A stretch of 64,000 nt of DNA from Allobosea sp. 47.2.35. Its GTDB lineage: Bacteria; Pseudomonadota; Alphaproteobacteria; Rhizobiales; Beijerinckiaceae. The DNA lies in the NCBI RefSeq assembly GCF_024655635.1, contig NZ_JANLGI010000004.1, positions 1-64,000 on the forward strand, read 5' to 3'. The position numbers and the translations under genes are program-made. Within the stretch, counting starts at the first letter, position 1, and every line of letters starts with the position of its first letter. The notes beneath the pieces are model-generated. The model did no database searches. It had not been told where the DNA came from and saw only the letters and a list, made by a program, of their open reading frames with translations. Of the stretch, positions 34,756 to 43,399 are shown piece by piece.

Positions 34756-35681
34756 CGCGCGCTCTCCGGCACGACGACCGAGAAGGGCTCGCTCGGCGGG
34801 ATGAAGAGCTCGATGGCGAAGCGCAGGCCGACCGACAGGATCAGCAGCGCCAGCAGCAGGCGGAAGGATTCGACATTGAGGTTGCGCGCCGCGCGCCCGC
34901 CGAACTGCGCGCCGATCACGCCGCCGACCAGCAGCAGCACGGCCAGCACGATATCGACCGACTGGTTGGTGACGGCGTGCAGCACGGTCGCGCCGGTCAT
35001 CGTCACGAGGATCTGGAACAGCGAGGTGCCGACCACGACCGCCGGTGGAATCCGGAAGAAATAGATCAGGCCGGGCACGAGGATGAAGCCGCCGCCGACG
35101 CCGAGCACCGCCCCGATGAAGCCGATGACGATGGCGAGGAACGCGATCGGCAGCACGCTGCAATAGAGCCCGGAACGGTAGAAGCGCTGGCGGAAGGGCA
35201 GGCCCATCCACCAGGGATGCATGCCGCCGCGCCGCTTCAGGCGCGCGGGCTTGCCGGCTCGGACGCGCAGCATCGCGCGCAGCGCGTCGTAGAGCATCAG
35301 CCCGCCGATGATCGAGAACAGCGTGACATAGGACAGCGTGATGACCAGCTCGAGCTGGCCGAGCCGGCGCATCGTGTTGAAGAACAGCACGCCGAGCACG
35401 GTGCCGAGGATGCCGCCGCTGACGAGCACGCCGCCGAGCTTGAGGTCGAGCGCCTTGCGCCGGAGATAGGTCAGCACGCCGGTCATCGAGGAGCCCGCGA
35501 CCTGCGCCGCGACGGTCGCGACGGCAACGGCCGGCGGGATGTCGAGGAAGATCAGCAGTGGCGTCAGCAGGAAGCCGCCGCCGACGCCGAACAGGCCGGA
35601 GATGAAGCCCACCGCGCCACTCAGGCCGAGAACCATCAGCACGCTGATCGGCAGCTCGGCGATTGGCAGGTAGATCTGCAC
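34752..35681 (-). CDS. TauE/SafE-family sulfite exporter-like permease
   Basis: 309 residues, about eight membrane spans in two internally repeated halves: GFISGLFGVGGGFLLTPLL and GFIGAVLGVGGGFILVPGL. The family exports sulfite, sulfoacetate or related anions. The GTG at 35681 (MQIYLPIAEL when initiated) is favoured because GAGGGGA lies just before it; the ATG at 35705 has no ribosome site. First gene of a two-gene unit with the TIGR02186 protein. Confidence 0.88.
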   Translation of the reverse strand: MQIYLPIAELPISVLMVLGLSGAVGFISGLFGVGGGFLLTPLLIFLDIPPAVAVATVAAQVAGSSMTGVLTYLRRKALDLKLGGVLVSGGILGTVLGVLFFNTMRRLGQLELVITLSYVTLFSIIGGLMLYDALRAMLRVRAGKPARLKRRGGMHPWWMGLPFRQRFYRSGLYCSVLPIAFLAIVIGFIGAVLGVGGGFILVPGLIYFFRIPPAVVVGTSLFQILVTMTGATVLHAVTNQSVDIVLAVLLLVGGVIGAQFGGRAARNLNVESFRLLLALLILSVGLRFAIELFIPPSEPFSVVVPESAR

Positions 35682-35769
35682 GCTGTCCCCTCGCAAGCGG
35701 CGCATGGGCTTTTTGCATGCGCTGGATTGACCCCAGACTAGGCTGTCCGGGTTAAGACAAGGTCTTGAA

Positions 35770-35798
35770 ATGGAAAGACGGGCCGTTTCCGGCCCGTC
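35770..35798 (-). terminator. Terminator of the PodJ-like gene
   Basis: On the minus strand GACGGGCC (35798-35791), six-base loop, GGCCCGTC (35784-35777), then CTTTCCATTTC. Eight perfect pairs, 65 bases after the gene. Confidence 0.75.
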
Positions 35799-35862
35799 CT
35801 AGGAAACGATCGTTCTTAGTCTCGCGTCAACACGTCGAAAGCATGACGTTGCGCGATGCGGC

Positions 35863-38800
35863 TCAGGATCGGGACGGCTTTGCCGGCTTGGCCACCGCCG
35901 CGGTGGGCTGGGAATCCCAGCCCTTGGCCGGCGGAGCAACTTCGTTGGCGGCAGCGTCGAGCGTCCGGGGCTTCCAGCCCGACGCCAGCCCCTTGGCCGC
36001 GGTGAGCTCCTCGGGCTTCATGCGCTGGGCCACCTCGTCGCGCTTGCGGCCGGCATCCTCGTCGCCCTGGGCCGCCGCGACCGAGAACCAGACAAAGGAC
36101 TGGGCAAGATCGGTCGGCGCGCCGAGGCCGCGCCCGAGCAGCACGGCCAGATTGTACTGGCTGTCACGGACGCCGAGTTCGGCGGCGCGGCGGAACCATT
36201 CCGCCGCCATGGCATAGTCCGGCTTGCCGGCGATGCCCTCGGCATGCAGCACGGCGAGGTTGTGCATCGCCTTGGCGTTGCCGCGCTCGGCGGCGCGCTG
36301 GTACCAGACCCGCGCAAGCGACAGGTCGCGTTGCGTGCCGATGCCCTTCTCGAACATGTTCCCGACGCGGAACTGGGCGGGCGCGAGCCCGGCGACCGCC
36401 GCGCGTTCGAACAGGCGCAGCGCGAGCTTGGCGTCGCGCTGGTTGGCCGGGCCGTCGGCCGCCTTGCTCGCAAGTTCGTAGACCGCGCGCGCGTCTCCAT
36501 CCTGGGCTGCCTTGCGCAGTCCGGCGCTGCCGAACCCCGCCGGCAGGTCGCCGATTCCGGTCACGGCCTGAGCCTGCTCGGGAGGAGCCGCTGCAGGGGC
36601 GGCTTCGGGCGCGACTGGCGCCGCGGGAGCAGCCGATGCAGTGACGGAGCGCTCGGGCGCGGCATTGCTGGCCGCCGGCTGGGCCGGGGCCTCCTGTGGG
36701 GCGGCAGGCAGCGCCGAGGACTGGTCCTTGGCGGGGTCCTGGGCCGGAGCGGCAGGCGCTTCCGGCTGGATGGCCGGCGGCGCGATCAGGCTGCGGGCTT
36801 CGCTATTGGCGGTCTTGTCGCCATCGCCGCGCAGCGAATTCGTCACGAGATGCGCCGTGCCCATGGCGAGGATCAGCGCGGCAAGGCCGAGCAAGAGCGG
36901 GCGCTTGCGCTTCTCCAGGATCTCCTTGAGGCGGCCGGGGCTCTTGGTCGACGGCTCGGCGGCGGGCGCAGGCGCGGAAGCGGCCGCCTCGCTGGCGGCC
37001 TTGGCGGAACGCCGCGCGGCGGCGATCAGGCTCTGGCGCACCGATTGCGGGTCCTGGCCCGCAGCGGCGGCGGCTTCGGGACGCGGGCGCCCGGAGCCGG
37101 GCTCGAGCGGCATGTCGAAGGCGGTGCTGGCCGCCGGCAGGGCCGGCTCGGTGCGGACGGGCTCGCTTGCCGGCGCGGCAAAACGGTCCTGCGCGGCGGC
37201 GCCGACCGAAAGGCTTGCGCCGTCACGCCTGGGAGCAGGGGCCGGCTTGGCCTGGACGAGGGAGTCGTCGCCGCGCATCGCGGCGGCGAGCGTACCTGCC
37301 GGCGGACGCCGCTCGCCGTGCAGTTCGGCTTCGAGGCTCGCGAGCCGCGACATGATCGTCTCGAGCGAGCCGTGGACGGCGCCAAGCGCATCGCGGGTCT
37401 GGCGATCGGACGAGGCGTGGGTGTCGTGCAGCCCGGTGACCAGGCTCGACAGTTCGGCAATGCCCTTTCCGGGCGCCGCGGTGCTCGCCGCCTGAACCAG
37501 CGCGGCCCGTTCGGCGGCGGTCTCCTCGCGCATCGAGCGCAGGTGCACGACGAGGTCCTGCAGCGTGCGCTCCATGCCGTTCTCGGCGGAGCGGGTGGCG
37601 GACGCTTCGTCCAGGCGGCTGGCGATGCCGGAAATCTGCCGTTCGAGCGCATCGAAGGATTCGGCGTTGGCGCCGGGCGCGCCGGCCTCGTCGATCTTCT
37701 CGGCGAGATGCTTCAGCATCTGCTCGATCGGGTTGAGGTCGACCGGGGCCGCGCCATCGCCGACCATCCGGGTCAGCTGGCTCGAAGCGGCGAGGCTCTC
37801 GATCCGGCCGGAGAGCGCCTCGATCTGGCGGGTGACGGCGGAGGGGCCCTGCTCGGCCAGCGTCTCGATCCGGTGCTGCAGCGAGTCGATACGGCTGGCG
37901 AGGTAGTCGCTCTGGCGCTGGGACGCCGCTTCGTCGAGCTTCTGCGAGGCGATCGCGTCGAACTTGTGCGAGAGGGCGTCGATCTGGGTGCCCAGCGAGG
38001 TCAGCAGGCCGGCGCCGGGAATCTCGCCGCGCTGCGACAGCACGGCGCCGCGCACGTCGTCGATCGCGCTCGCCAGGCTGCGCAACTCGCTCATGTCGGG
38101 CTGGACGTCGCGCAGCCGCCCGATCTCGAAACCGAGCGTGGCGACCTGCTCGGAGAGGTTCTCCAGCTTGTGGTCCTGCCCGCCGGCACCGAGGAGGTCC
38201 CTCAGTTCGGCGATGTCGCGTCGGACCGGGTCGAGATTGGCGACCTGCCCGCCGCGGGTGGCCAGCGCATCGACCTTGGCAGCGAGATGCGCGATCTCGA
38301 GCTGGAAGCGCTGGTAGCTCTCGCCGGCGCGGTCCTGCGACAGTCGCGACACTTCGGCCTCGATCCGGGTGAGCGGCTTGAGCAGGGGTTCGAACTGGTC
38401 CCGCCGGTCGAGCCTGTCGAGACGCTCGGCCAGCAGGCCGATCTTGGCCTCGATGGCGCTGGTGTCGACGCGCACCGGGGCAGCCGGTCGCTGCGATTGA
38501 GCCGGACGACGGCCTTCGTAGGAGAGGCGCGAGCCGATCTCGCGCAGGTCCTCGCGCAAGGCCGAGATGCGTTCGGGCGCGACCGCAGATGGGCGGGCGG
38601 CCACGGCCTCTTCGGTGTCGAGAAAACGCTGGCGCGTGCGGATATCGGTGACGGCGGCGGCAAGCCCCTCGCGGCTGAAGGCGAGGCGGGGCGCCTGCTC
38701 GACGCGGGGCTGCTGGGCTTCGAGGCTACGGCGCTCGATCTCGGCGATGCGCTCGCCCATCGTCTTGATGGCGTCGGCGATGACGTTGGTAGCGCGCTCC

Positions 38801-39213
38801 TGCCGTTCGGCCGAGCCGCGCTCGCTCGACGACATGCGGTCTTCGGTCTTCTCGATCCAGCGGGTGATCGAATCCAGCGCGCCGGCGGTCCGGGCATTGG
38901 CTTCGCGGGTCATGCTTTCGAGGGCGGCGGCCTGGCCGACGAGGCTGTCGATCGCCTCGCGCGACGGGGCCGGCTCCGGCTGCCGCGGCGCCGTGTCCAT
39001 CCGGCCCTGCGACAGGCGCGCCAGCCGCTCCGACAAGGCGGCGATGTCGAGCTGTTCCGGCGGCGTCGGGGCAAGGGCTTCCTCGCTCTCGTCGCGGATC
39101 TTGTGGTCGAGCCATTCGCCCAGCGTCATGCCGGCCCGGCGGGCAGCCGCCTTTGCCGCATCGCGCGTCCGGGGATCGACGCCCTTCACGCTCCAGGGCA
39201 AGCTGTTGGCCAT
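35863..39213 (-). CDS. podJ: PodJ-like polar organelle development protein (coiled coil, TM, Sel1 repeats)
   Basis: 1116 residues. A conserved basic N-terminus (PWSVKGVDPRTRDAAKAAARRAGMTLGEWLDHKI, shown only in part here as a motif) is followed by a very long Gln/Glu/Leu-rich coiled coil (about 50-700), a low-complexity Ala/Pro region, one transmembrane helix at about 770-790 (LLLGLAALILAMGTAHLV), an Ala/Pro linker and Sel1 repeats (about 895-1050, e.g. GLAPAQFRVGNMFEKGIG). This cytoplasmic coil / TM / periplasmic Sel1 layout is that of PodJ, which marks a cell pole. The peptidoglycan-binding C-terminus seen in some PodJ proteins is missing. A CtrA-like box lies upstream. Confidence 0.75.
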   Translation of the reverse strand: MANSLPWSVKGVDPRTRDAAKAAARRAGMTLGEWLDHKIRDESEEALAPTPPEQLDIAALSERLARLSQGRMDTAPRQPEPAPSREAIDSLVGQAAALESMTREANARTAGALDSITRWIEKTEDRMSSSERGSAERQERATNVIADAIKTMGERIAEIERRSLEAQQPRVEQAPRLAFSREGLAAAVTDIRTRQRFLDTEEAVAARPSAVAPERISALREDLREIGSRLSYEGRRPAQSQRPAAPVRVDTSAIEAKIGLLAERLDRLDRRDQFEPLLKPLTRIEAEVSRLSQDRAGESYQRFQLEIAHLAAKVDALATRGGQVANLDPVRRDIAELRDLLGAGGQDHKLENLSEQVATLGFEIGRLRDVQPDMSELRSLASAIDDVRGAVLSQRGEIPGAGLLTSLGTQIDALSHKFDAIASQKLDEAASQRQSDYLASRIDSLQHRIETLAEQGPSAVTRQIEALSGRIESLAASSQLTRMVGDGAAPVDLNPIEQMLKHLAEKIDEAGAPGANAESFDALERQISGIASRLDEASATRSAENGMERTLQDLVVHLRSMREETAAERAALVQAASTAAPGKGIAELSSLVTGLHDTHASSDRQTRDALGAVHGSLETIMSRLASLEAELHGERRPPAGTLAAAMRGDDSLVQAKPAPAPRRDGASLSVGAAAQDRFAAPASEPVRTEPALPAASTAFDMPLEPGSGRPRPEAAAAAGQDPQSVRQSLIAAARRSAKAASEAAASAPAPAAEPSTKSPGRLKEILEKRKRPLLLGLAALILAMGTAHLVTNSLRGDGDKTANSEARSLIAPPAIQPEAPAAPAQDPAKDQSSALPAAPQEAPAQPAASNAAPERSVTASAAPAAPVAPEAAPAAAPPEQAQAVTGIGDLPAGFGSAGLRKAAQDGDARAVYELASKAADGPANQRDAKLALRLFERAAVAGLAPAQFRVGNMFEKGIGTQRDLSLARVWYQRAAERGNAKAMHNLAVLHAEGIAGKPDYAMAAEWFRRAAELGVRDSQYNLAVLLGRGLGAPTDLAQSFVWFSVAAAQGDEDAGRKRDEVAQRMKPEELTAAKGLASGWKPRTLDAAANEVAPPAKGWDSQPTAAVAKPAKPSRS

Positions 39214-39568
39214 GATCTCGCTCGCCTAAGGGGACCTTGTCTGCGGCAGGCGAGGCCCCCTGGTGCCGTCGCCTTCCGCGCGAACCTTGGCAGATCGTGA
39301 AATTACCGTTGACGAAGCCACGACGCCGATGCGCGTTCCCGACATTTGGCTGGCATGGTAAACAGCAGGTTAATAACCGGGGTTCCGATCGTTAATTTTT
39401 CCCGAATGACCCATGGGAAGGCGCCTTTCCGGGGCATGTAACGGTAACTTACCCCGGGCCTGCGACGTATTACCTGACGCAGCGAGAGCTCCCACCCTAT
39501 CACTGGGCCATCGATCGATGCCGCCAGAAGGTCGGCGATTCGATCCAATCGCAAGGATTGCAGCTTTC
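39214..39568. other. 355-base gene-free region between podJ and the MerR gene
   Basis: Divergent promoter region with no credible gene. It is AT-richer than the surroundings in 39290-39410 and carries the CtrA-like box at 39358-39373, a second TTAA (39392-39395) 22 bases further on, and TTGACG at about 39309. No convincing -10 box was found for either gene. Confidence 0.6.
39358..39373 (-). promoter_or_regulatory. Candidate CtrA-binding box upstream of podJ
   Basis: On the minus strand TTAA (39373-39370), seven bases, TTTAC (39362-39358). The CtrA consensus is TTAA-N7-TTAAC, so one mismatch. It is about 145 bases upstream of the podJ start. Cell-cycle control of podJ is known in Caulobacter; here it is inference. 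Confidence 0.45.
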
Positions 39569-40027
39569 ATGTCACGCCAAAGCTTGGCTATGGCGGGTTC
39601 CTCGATTCATGAAACCCGCGCCGCCGCCGACTCTGCCGACGCCGAACAGACCGGCGATTTCACCATCAGCGACCTCGCCCGCGATTTCGGCGTGACGCTG
39701 CGCACGCTGCGCTTCTACGAATCGCGGGGTCTGATCGCCCCGAGCCGTTCCGGCATGACGCGCATCTATTCGGCGCGCGACCGGGCTCGTCTCGCCCTGA
39801 TCCTCAAAGGCAAGCAGCTGGGTTTTACGCTTGTCGAGATCCGCGCCATGCTCGCCAATGAGGACAAGAAGGGTTCGTCCGGGGATGCCGCCGCATCCGT
39901 CGGCGGCCTGCAACTCAGCCGCGAGCAGATCGTCGAGCAGCTCGAGTTGCTGCGCAGCCAGCGCGCCGAGATCGAAGGCGCGATCGCCGAGCTGGAGACC
40001 TCGCTCTCACGCATGCCGAAGGCCTGA
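39569..40027 (+). CDS. MerR-family transcriptional regulator
   Basis: 152 residues. The MerR helix-turn-helix and wing run from about residue 30 (FTISDLARDFGVTLRTLRFYESRGL) to 75 (SRSGMTRIYSARDRARLAL); then a dimerisation helix LKGKQLGFTLVEIRAMLAN and a C-terminal coiled coil. No Cys metal site. Position just before a beta-oxidation operon suggests a LiuR-like regulator of fatty-acid or branched-chain acyl-CoA breakdown. ATG at 39569 chosen; ATG at 39590 is an alternative. A strong terminator separates it from the operon, so control is by binding and not by read-through. Confidence 0.87.
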   Translation: MSRQSLAMAGSSIHETRAAADSADAEQTGDFTISDLARDFGVTLRTLRFYESRGLIAPSRSGMTRIYSARDRARLALILKGKQLGFTLVEIRAMLANEDKKGSSGDAAASVGGLQLSREQIVEQLELLRSQRAEIEGAIAELETSLSRMPKA

Positions 40028-40064
40028 GCGGGTCTTTCCAGCGCAGGCCAAGGGCGACATCCCC

Positions 40065-40095
40065 AAAGCCCCGGCTTTCGCCGGGGCTTTTTTAT
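40065..40095 (+). terminator. Rho-independent terminator after the MerR gene
   Basis: AAAGCCCCGGC (40065-40075), short loop, GCCGGGGCTTT (40080-40090), followed by further T residues. Eleven pairs. Confidence 0.9.
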
Positions 40096-40149
40096 GCGCG
40101 GCGCAGCGCACCTCCCCGTCGCATGCCCGACAAAATCGTATCGTCACAG

Positions 40150-40178
40150 TTGCAACTTCATCCAGATTGTTTATATAT
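40150..40178 (+). promoter_or_regulatory. Promoter of the beta-oxidation operon
   Basis: TTGCAA (40150-40155), 16 bases, TATATA (40172-40177). Close to sigma-70 consensus and in an unusually AT-rich patch for this genome. It ends about 60 bases before the acyl-CoA dehydrogenase start. Confidence 0.6.
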
Positions 40179-40239
40179 GAACTATCTTGATGCGGCGACA
40201 GGAATCAAGCGCCGCCTTTGCGACGAGAGGGAGGATCAG

Positions 40240-42027
40240 ATGCCGGTCTACAAGGCACCCGTCGATGACACGCTTTTCCTGCTCAACGACGTCTTCAACA
40301 TCGAGCGCTACAACAACCTGCCGGGCTTCGCCGACGCGTCTTCGGACGTGATCGAGGCCGTGCTCGGCGAGGGCGCGAAGCTCTGCGAGGAAGTCCTCCA
40401 GCCGATCAATTATTCCGGTGATCAGGAAGGCTGCACGCGCCATGCGGATGGCCGTGTCACCACGCCGAAGGGTTTCAAGGAAGCCTATGAGGCCTATGCC
40501 GGCGGCGGCTGGATCGGCCTTGCCATGGACCCTGAATACGGCGGTCAGGGCCTGCCCTACACGCTCGGCGCCGTGATGAACGAATATGCCTCGGCCGCGA
40601 ACATGGCCTTCGCGATGTATCCGGGCCTGACCATGGGCGCGATCGCCGCGCTCTATGTCCACGGTTCCGACGAGATCAAGCGTACCTATCTGCCGAAGAT
40701 GATCGACGGCACCTGGTCGGGCACCATGAACCTGACCGAGCCGCATTGCGGCACCGATCTCGGCCTGCTCAAGACCAAGGCCGTGCCGAACGGCGACGGT
40801 TCCTATGCCATCTCCGGCACCAAGATCTTCATCTCGGCCGGCGAGCAGGACATCACCGGGAACATCATCCATCTCGTGCTTGCTCGCATCGAGGGCGCGC
40901 CGGCTGGCGTGAAGGGCATCTCGCTCTTCGTCGTGCCGCGCAACAAGCTGGGCGCGGACGGCTCGGTCGGTGCCAATAACGGCGTCTCCTGCGGCTCGAT
41001 CGAGCACAAGATGGGCATCCACGGCAATTCGACCTGCGTCATGAACTACGACGGCGCCCAGGGCTGGCTGGTCGGGGCCGAGAACAAGGGCCTCAACGCC
41101 ATGTTCGTGATGATGAACGAGGCCCGCCTCGGCGTCGCGATCCAGGGCCTGGCCCAGTCCGAGGTCGCCTATCAGAACGCCGTCGCCTACGCGAAGGAGC
41201 GCCTGCAGGGCCGTGCGCTGACCGGCGCCAAGGAAGCCTCCAAGCCGGCCGATCCGATCATCGTCCACCCCGACGTGCGCCGCACGCTGATGTCGATCAA
41301 GGCCTTCAACGAGGCAGCCCGCGCCTTCGTGCTCTGGAACGCGCTGAAGTCCGACATCGCCCATCGCTCCGGCGACGCGGCCGAGCGTCAGGCGGCCGAC
41401 GACCAGCTCGGCCTGATGACCCCGGTGCTCAAGGGCGTGCTCACCGATGTCGGCTTCGACAACGCCGTGAAGGCGCAGCAGATGTTCGGTGGCCACGGCT
41501 ACATCGCCGAGACCGGCGTCGAGCAGTTCGTCCGCGATGCCCGCATCGCCATGATCTACGAAGGCGCCAATGGCGTGCAGGCGATGGACCTCGTCGGCCG
41601 CAAGCTCGGCCGCGACGGCGGCCGCGGCATCATGGCCTTCTTCAACGAGGTCGGCACCTTCCTGAAGGAGAATGCCGAGGACGAGGCGCTGAAGCCGCTG
41701 CTCGGGCCTTTGCAGGTTTCGCTGGGCCATCTCCAGCAGGCGGCGATGTGGTTCATGAACAATGCGCTCGCCAAGCCCGACAACGCCGGCGCCGGCGCCA
41801 GCGAATTCATGCATCTGCTCGGCCTCGTCTCGCTCGGCTACATGTGGGTGAAGATGGCCAAGGCCGCGCAGGAGAAGCTCAAGGCCGGCGCCGACGAGCG
41901 GATGAGCGCCAAGCTGGTCACCGCCCGCTTCTTCATGGAGCGCACCTTGCCGGAGACCGCCGCCCATCTGGCGCGGATCACCTCCGGCGCCGACACCACC
42001 ATGGCGCTGAGCGCCGAACAGTTCTGA
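40240..42027 (+). CDS. Acyl-CoA dehydrogenase with C-terminal extension
   Basis: 595 residues, flavoprotein. N-terminal leader typical of the long FadE-like subgroup (APVDDTLFLLNDVFNIERYNNLPGF), middle FAD/substrate region MNLTEPHCGTDLGLLKTKA and SGTKIFISAGEQD, then the C-terminal helical domain with FGGHGYIAETGVEQFVRDARI and the catalytic base Glu441 (IYEGANGVQAMDLVGRKL), plus a roughly 130-residue extra domain. Catalyses the first oxidation of acyl-CoA to 2-enoyl-CoA. GAGAGGGAGG precedes the ATG. First gene of a complete beta-oxidation operon. Confidence 0.93.
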   Translation: MPVYKAPVDDTLFLLNDVFNIERYNNLPGFADASSDVIEAVLGEGAKLCEEVLQPINYSGDQEGCTRHADGRVTTPKGFKEAYEAYAGGGWIGLAMDPEYGGQGLPYTLGAVMNEYASAANMAFAMYPGLTMGAIAALYVHGSDEIKRTYLPKMIDGTWSGTMNLTEPHCGTDLGLLKTKAVPNGDGSYAISGTKIFISAGEQDITGNIIHLVLARIEGAPAGVKGISLFVVPRNKLGADGSVGANNGVSCGSIEHKMGIHGNSTCVMNYDGAQGWLVGAENKGLNAMFVMMNEARLGVAIQGLAQSEVAYQNAVAYAKERLQGRALTGAKEASKPADPIIVHPDVRRTLMSIKAFNEAARAFVLWNALKSDIAHRSGDAAERQAADDQLGLMTPVLKGVLTDVGFDNAVKAQQMFGGHGYIAETGVEQFVRDARIAMIYEGANGVQAMDLVGRKLGRDGGRGIMAFFNEVGTFLKENAEDEALKPLLGPLQVSLGHLQQAAMWFMNNALAKPDNAGAGASEFMHLLGLVSLGYMWVKMAKAAQEKLKAGADERMSAKLVTARFFMERTLPETAAHLARITSGADTTMALSAEQF

Positions 42028-42041
42028 TCGAACGACAATCA

Positions 42042-42062
42042 TGCCCGGGCCTGGCCCGGGCA
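42042..42062. repeat. GC-rich palindrome between the dehydrogenase and thiolase genes
   Basis: TGCCCGGGCC (42042-42051) and GGCCCGGGCA (42053-42062) are perfect inverted arms around one base. No T-run follows, so it is more likely an mRNA processing or stability hairpin than a terminator. Confidence 0.4.
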
Positions 42063-42167
42063 GCCCTTGATGAGTTCGCTGGATAGGAAGATGGTCGGGC
42101 CAAGCCGACCACGACGTCCGGCAGGAAAACAAGCCGCCGGGTCGCGGCAGGCCAGGGAGATCCCTCG

Positions 42168-43376
42168 ATGGCAGACGCATTCATCTACGATCACGTCCGG
42201 ACGCCGCGCGGCAAGGGCAAGGCTGACGGTTCGCTTCACGAAGTCACCGCGATCGAGCTCGGCACCCAGGCCCTGCGCGCGATCAAGGACCGAAACGATC
42301 TCGATCCGCTCCTCGTCGAGGACGTGGTGATGGGCTGCGTCGATCCGGTCGGCGAGGCCGGCGCCGATATCGCCCGCACCGTCGCGCTCAAGGCCGGCTA
42401 CGGCAAGGAAGTGCCGGGCGTCCAGATCAACCGCTTCTGCGCCTCGGGCCTCGATGCGGTGAACCTTGCCGCGGCGCAGGTCATGTCCGGTCAGAAGGAG
42501 ATGGCGATCGGCGGCGGCGTCGAGTCGATGTCCCGCGTCGGCATGGGCGCCTCGGGCTTCGGCATCGCGGTCGATCCCAGCGTCGCCATCGACACCTATT
42601 TCATGCCGCAGGGCGTCGCGGCCGACCTGATCGCGACCAAATACGGCTTCTCGCGCGACGATGTCGACGCCTTCGCCGTGCGCTCGCACCAGCGCGCCGC
42701 CAAGGCCTGGGCCGAAGGCCGCTTCAAGAGCTCGGTGATCCCCGTTACCGACGTCAACGGCCTCGTCATCCTCGACCGCGACGAGACGATCCGCCCCGGC
42801 ACCGACATGCAGGCGCTGGCTTCGCTCAAGGCTTCCTTCGTCCAGATGGGCGAGATGGGCGGCTTCGATGCTGTCGCGACTGCGGCGCATCCCGATGTCG
42901 AGTTCGTCAATCACGTCCACCATGCCGGCAATTCGTCGGGCATCGTCGATGGCGCGGCTGCCGTGCTGGTCGGTTCGAAGAAGGCCGGCAAGGCTGCGGG
43001 CCTGAAGCCCCGCGCCCGCATCAAGGCCTTCGCCACGGTCGGCTCCGACCTTGCGCTGATGCTGACCGGCCCGGTCGACGTCACCGAGCGCGTGCTGAAG
43101 AAGGCCGGCATGTCCGTCAAGGACATCGACCTGTTCGAGCTGAACGAGGCCTTCTCCTCGGTCGTGCTGCGCTACCAGCAGGCGCTCGACATCGATGACG
43201 CCATACTGAACGTGAACGGCGGCGCCATCGCCATGGGCCATCCGCTCGGAGCGACCGGCGCGATGGTGCTCGGCACCGTGCTCGACGAGCTGGAGCGGCA
43301 GGACAAGCAGACCGCGCTGGTGACGCTCTGCGTCGCCGTCGGCATGGGCGTCGCCACCATCATCGAGCGCGTCTGA
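42168..43376 (+). CDS. Acetyl-CoA acyltransferase (thiolase)
   Basis: 402 residues. Active-site Cys91 in [11 protein letters not shown], the His in [15 protein letters not shown], and the C-terminal Cys in TLCVAVGMG. Cleaves 3-ketoacyl-CoA with CoA to acetyl-CoA and a shortened acyl-CoA. The first ATG with AGGGAGA upstream is used. Second gene of the beta-oxidation operon. Together with the FadB-like protein it would form the trifunctional-type complex. Confidence 0.93.
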   Translation: MADAFIYDHVRTPRGKGKADGSLHEVTAIELGTQALRAIKDRNDLDPLLVEDVVMGCVDPVGEAGADIARTVALKAGYGKEVPGVQINRFCASGLDAVNLAAAQVMSGQKEMAIGGGVESMSRVGMGASGFGIAVDPSVAIDTYFMPQGVAADLIATKYGFSRDDVDAFAVRSHQRAAKAWAEGRFKSSVIPVTDVNGLVILDRDETIRPGTDMQALASLKASFVQMGEMGGFDAVATAAHPDVEFVNHVHHAGNSSGIVDGAAAVLVGSKKAGKAAGLKPRARIKAFATVGSDLALMLTGPVDVTERVLKKAGMSVKDIDLFELNEAFSSVVLRYQQALDIDDAILNVNGGAIAMGHPLGATGAMVLGTVLDELERQDKQTALVTLCVAVGMGVATIIERV

Positions 43377-43399
43377 GCTGAAGCGTAGGGAGAGAGAAC

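Noticed and set aside
36244..39300. 1018-codon open frame on the plus strand
   Set aside because: Antisense shadow of the PodJ-like gene; Arg/Gly/Leu-rich sequence without domains, caused by high GC at third positions.
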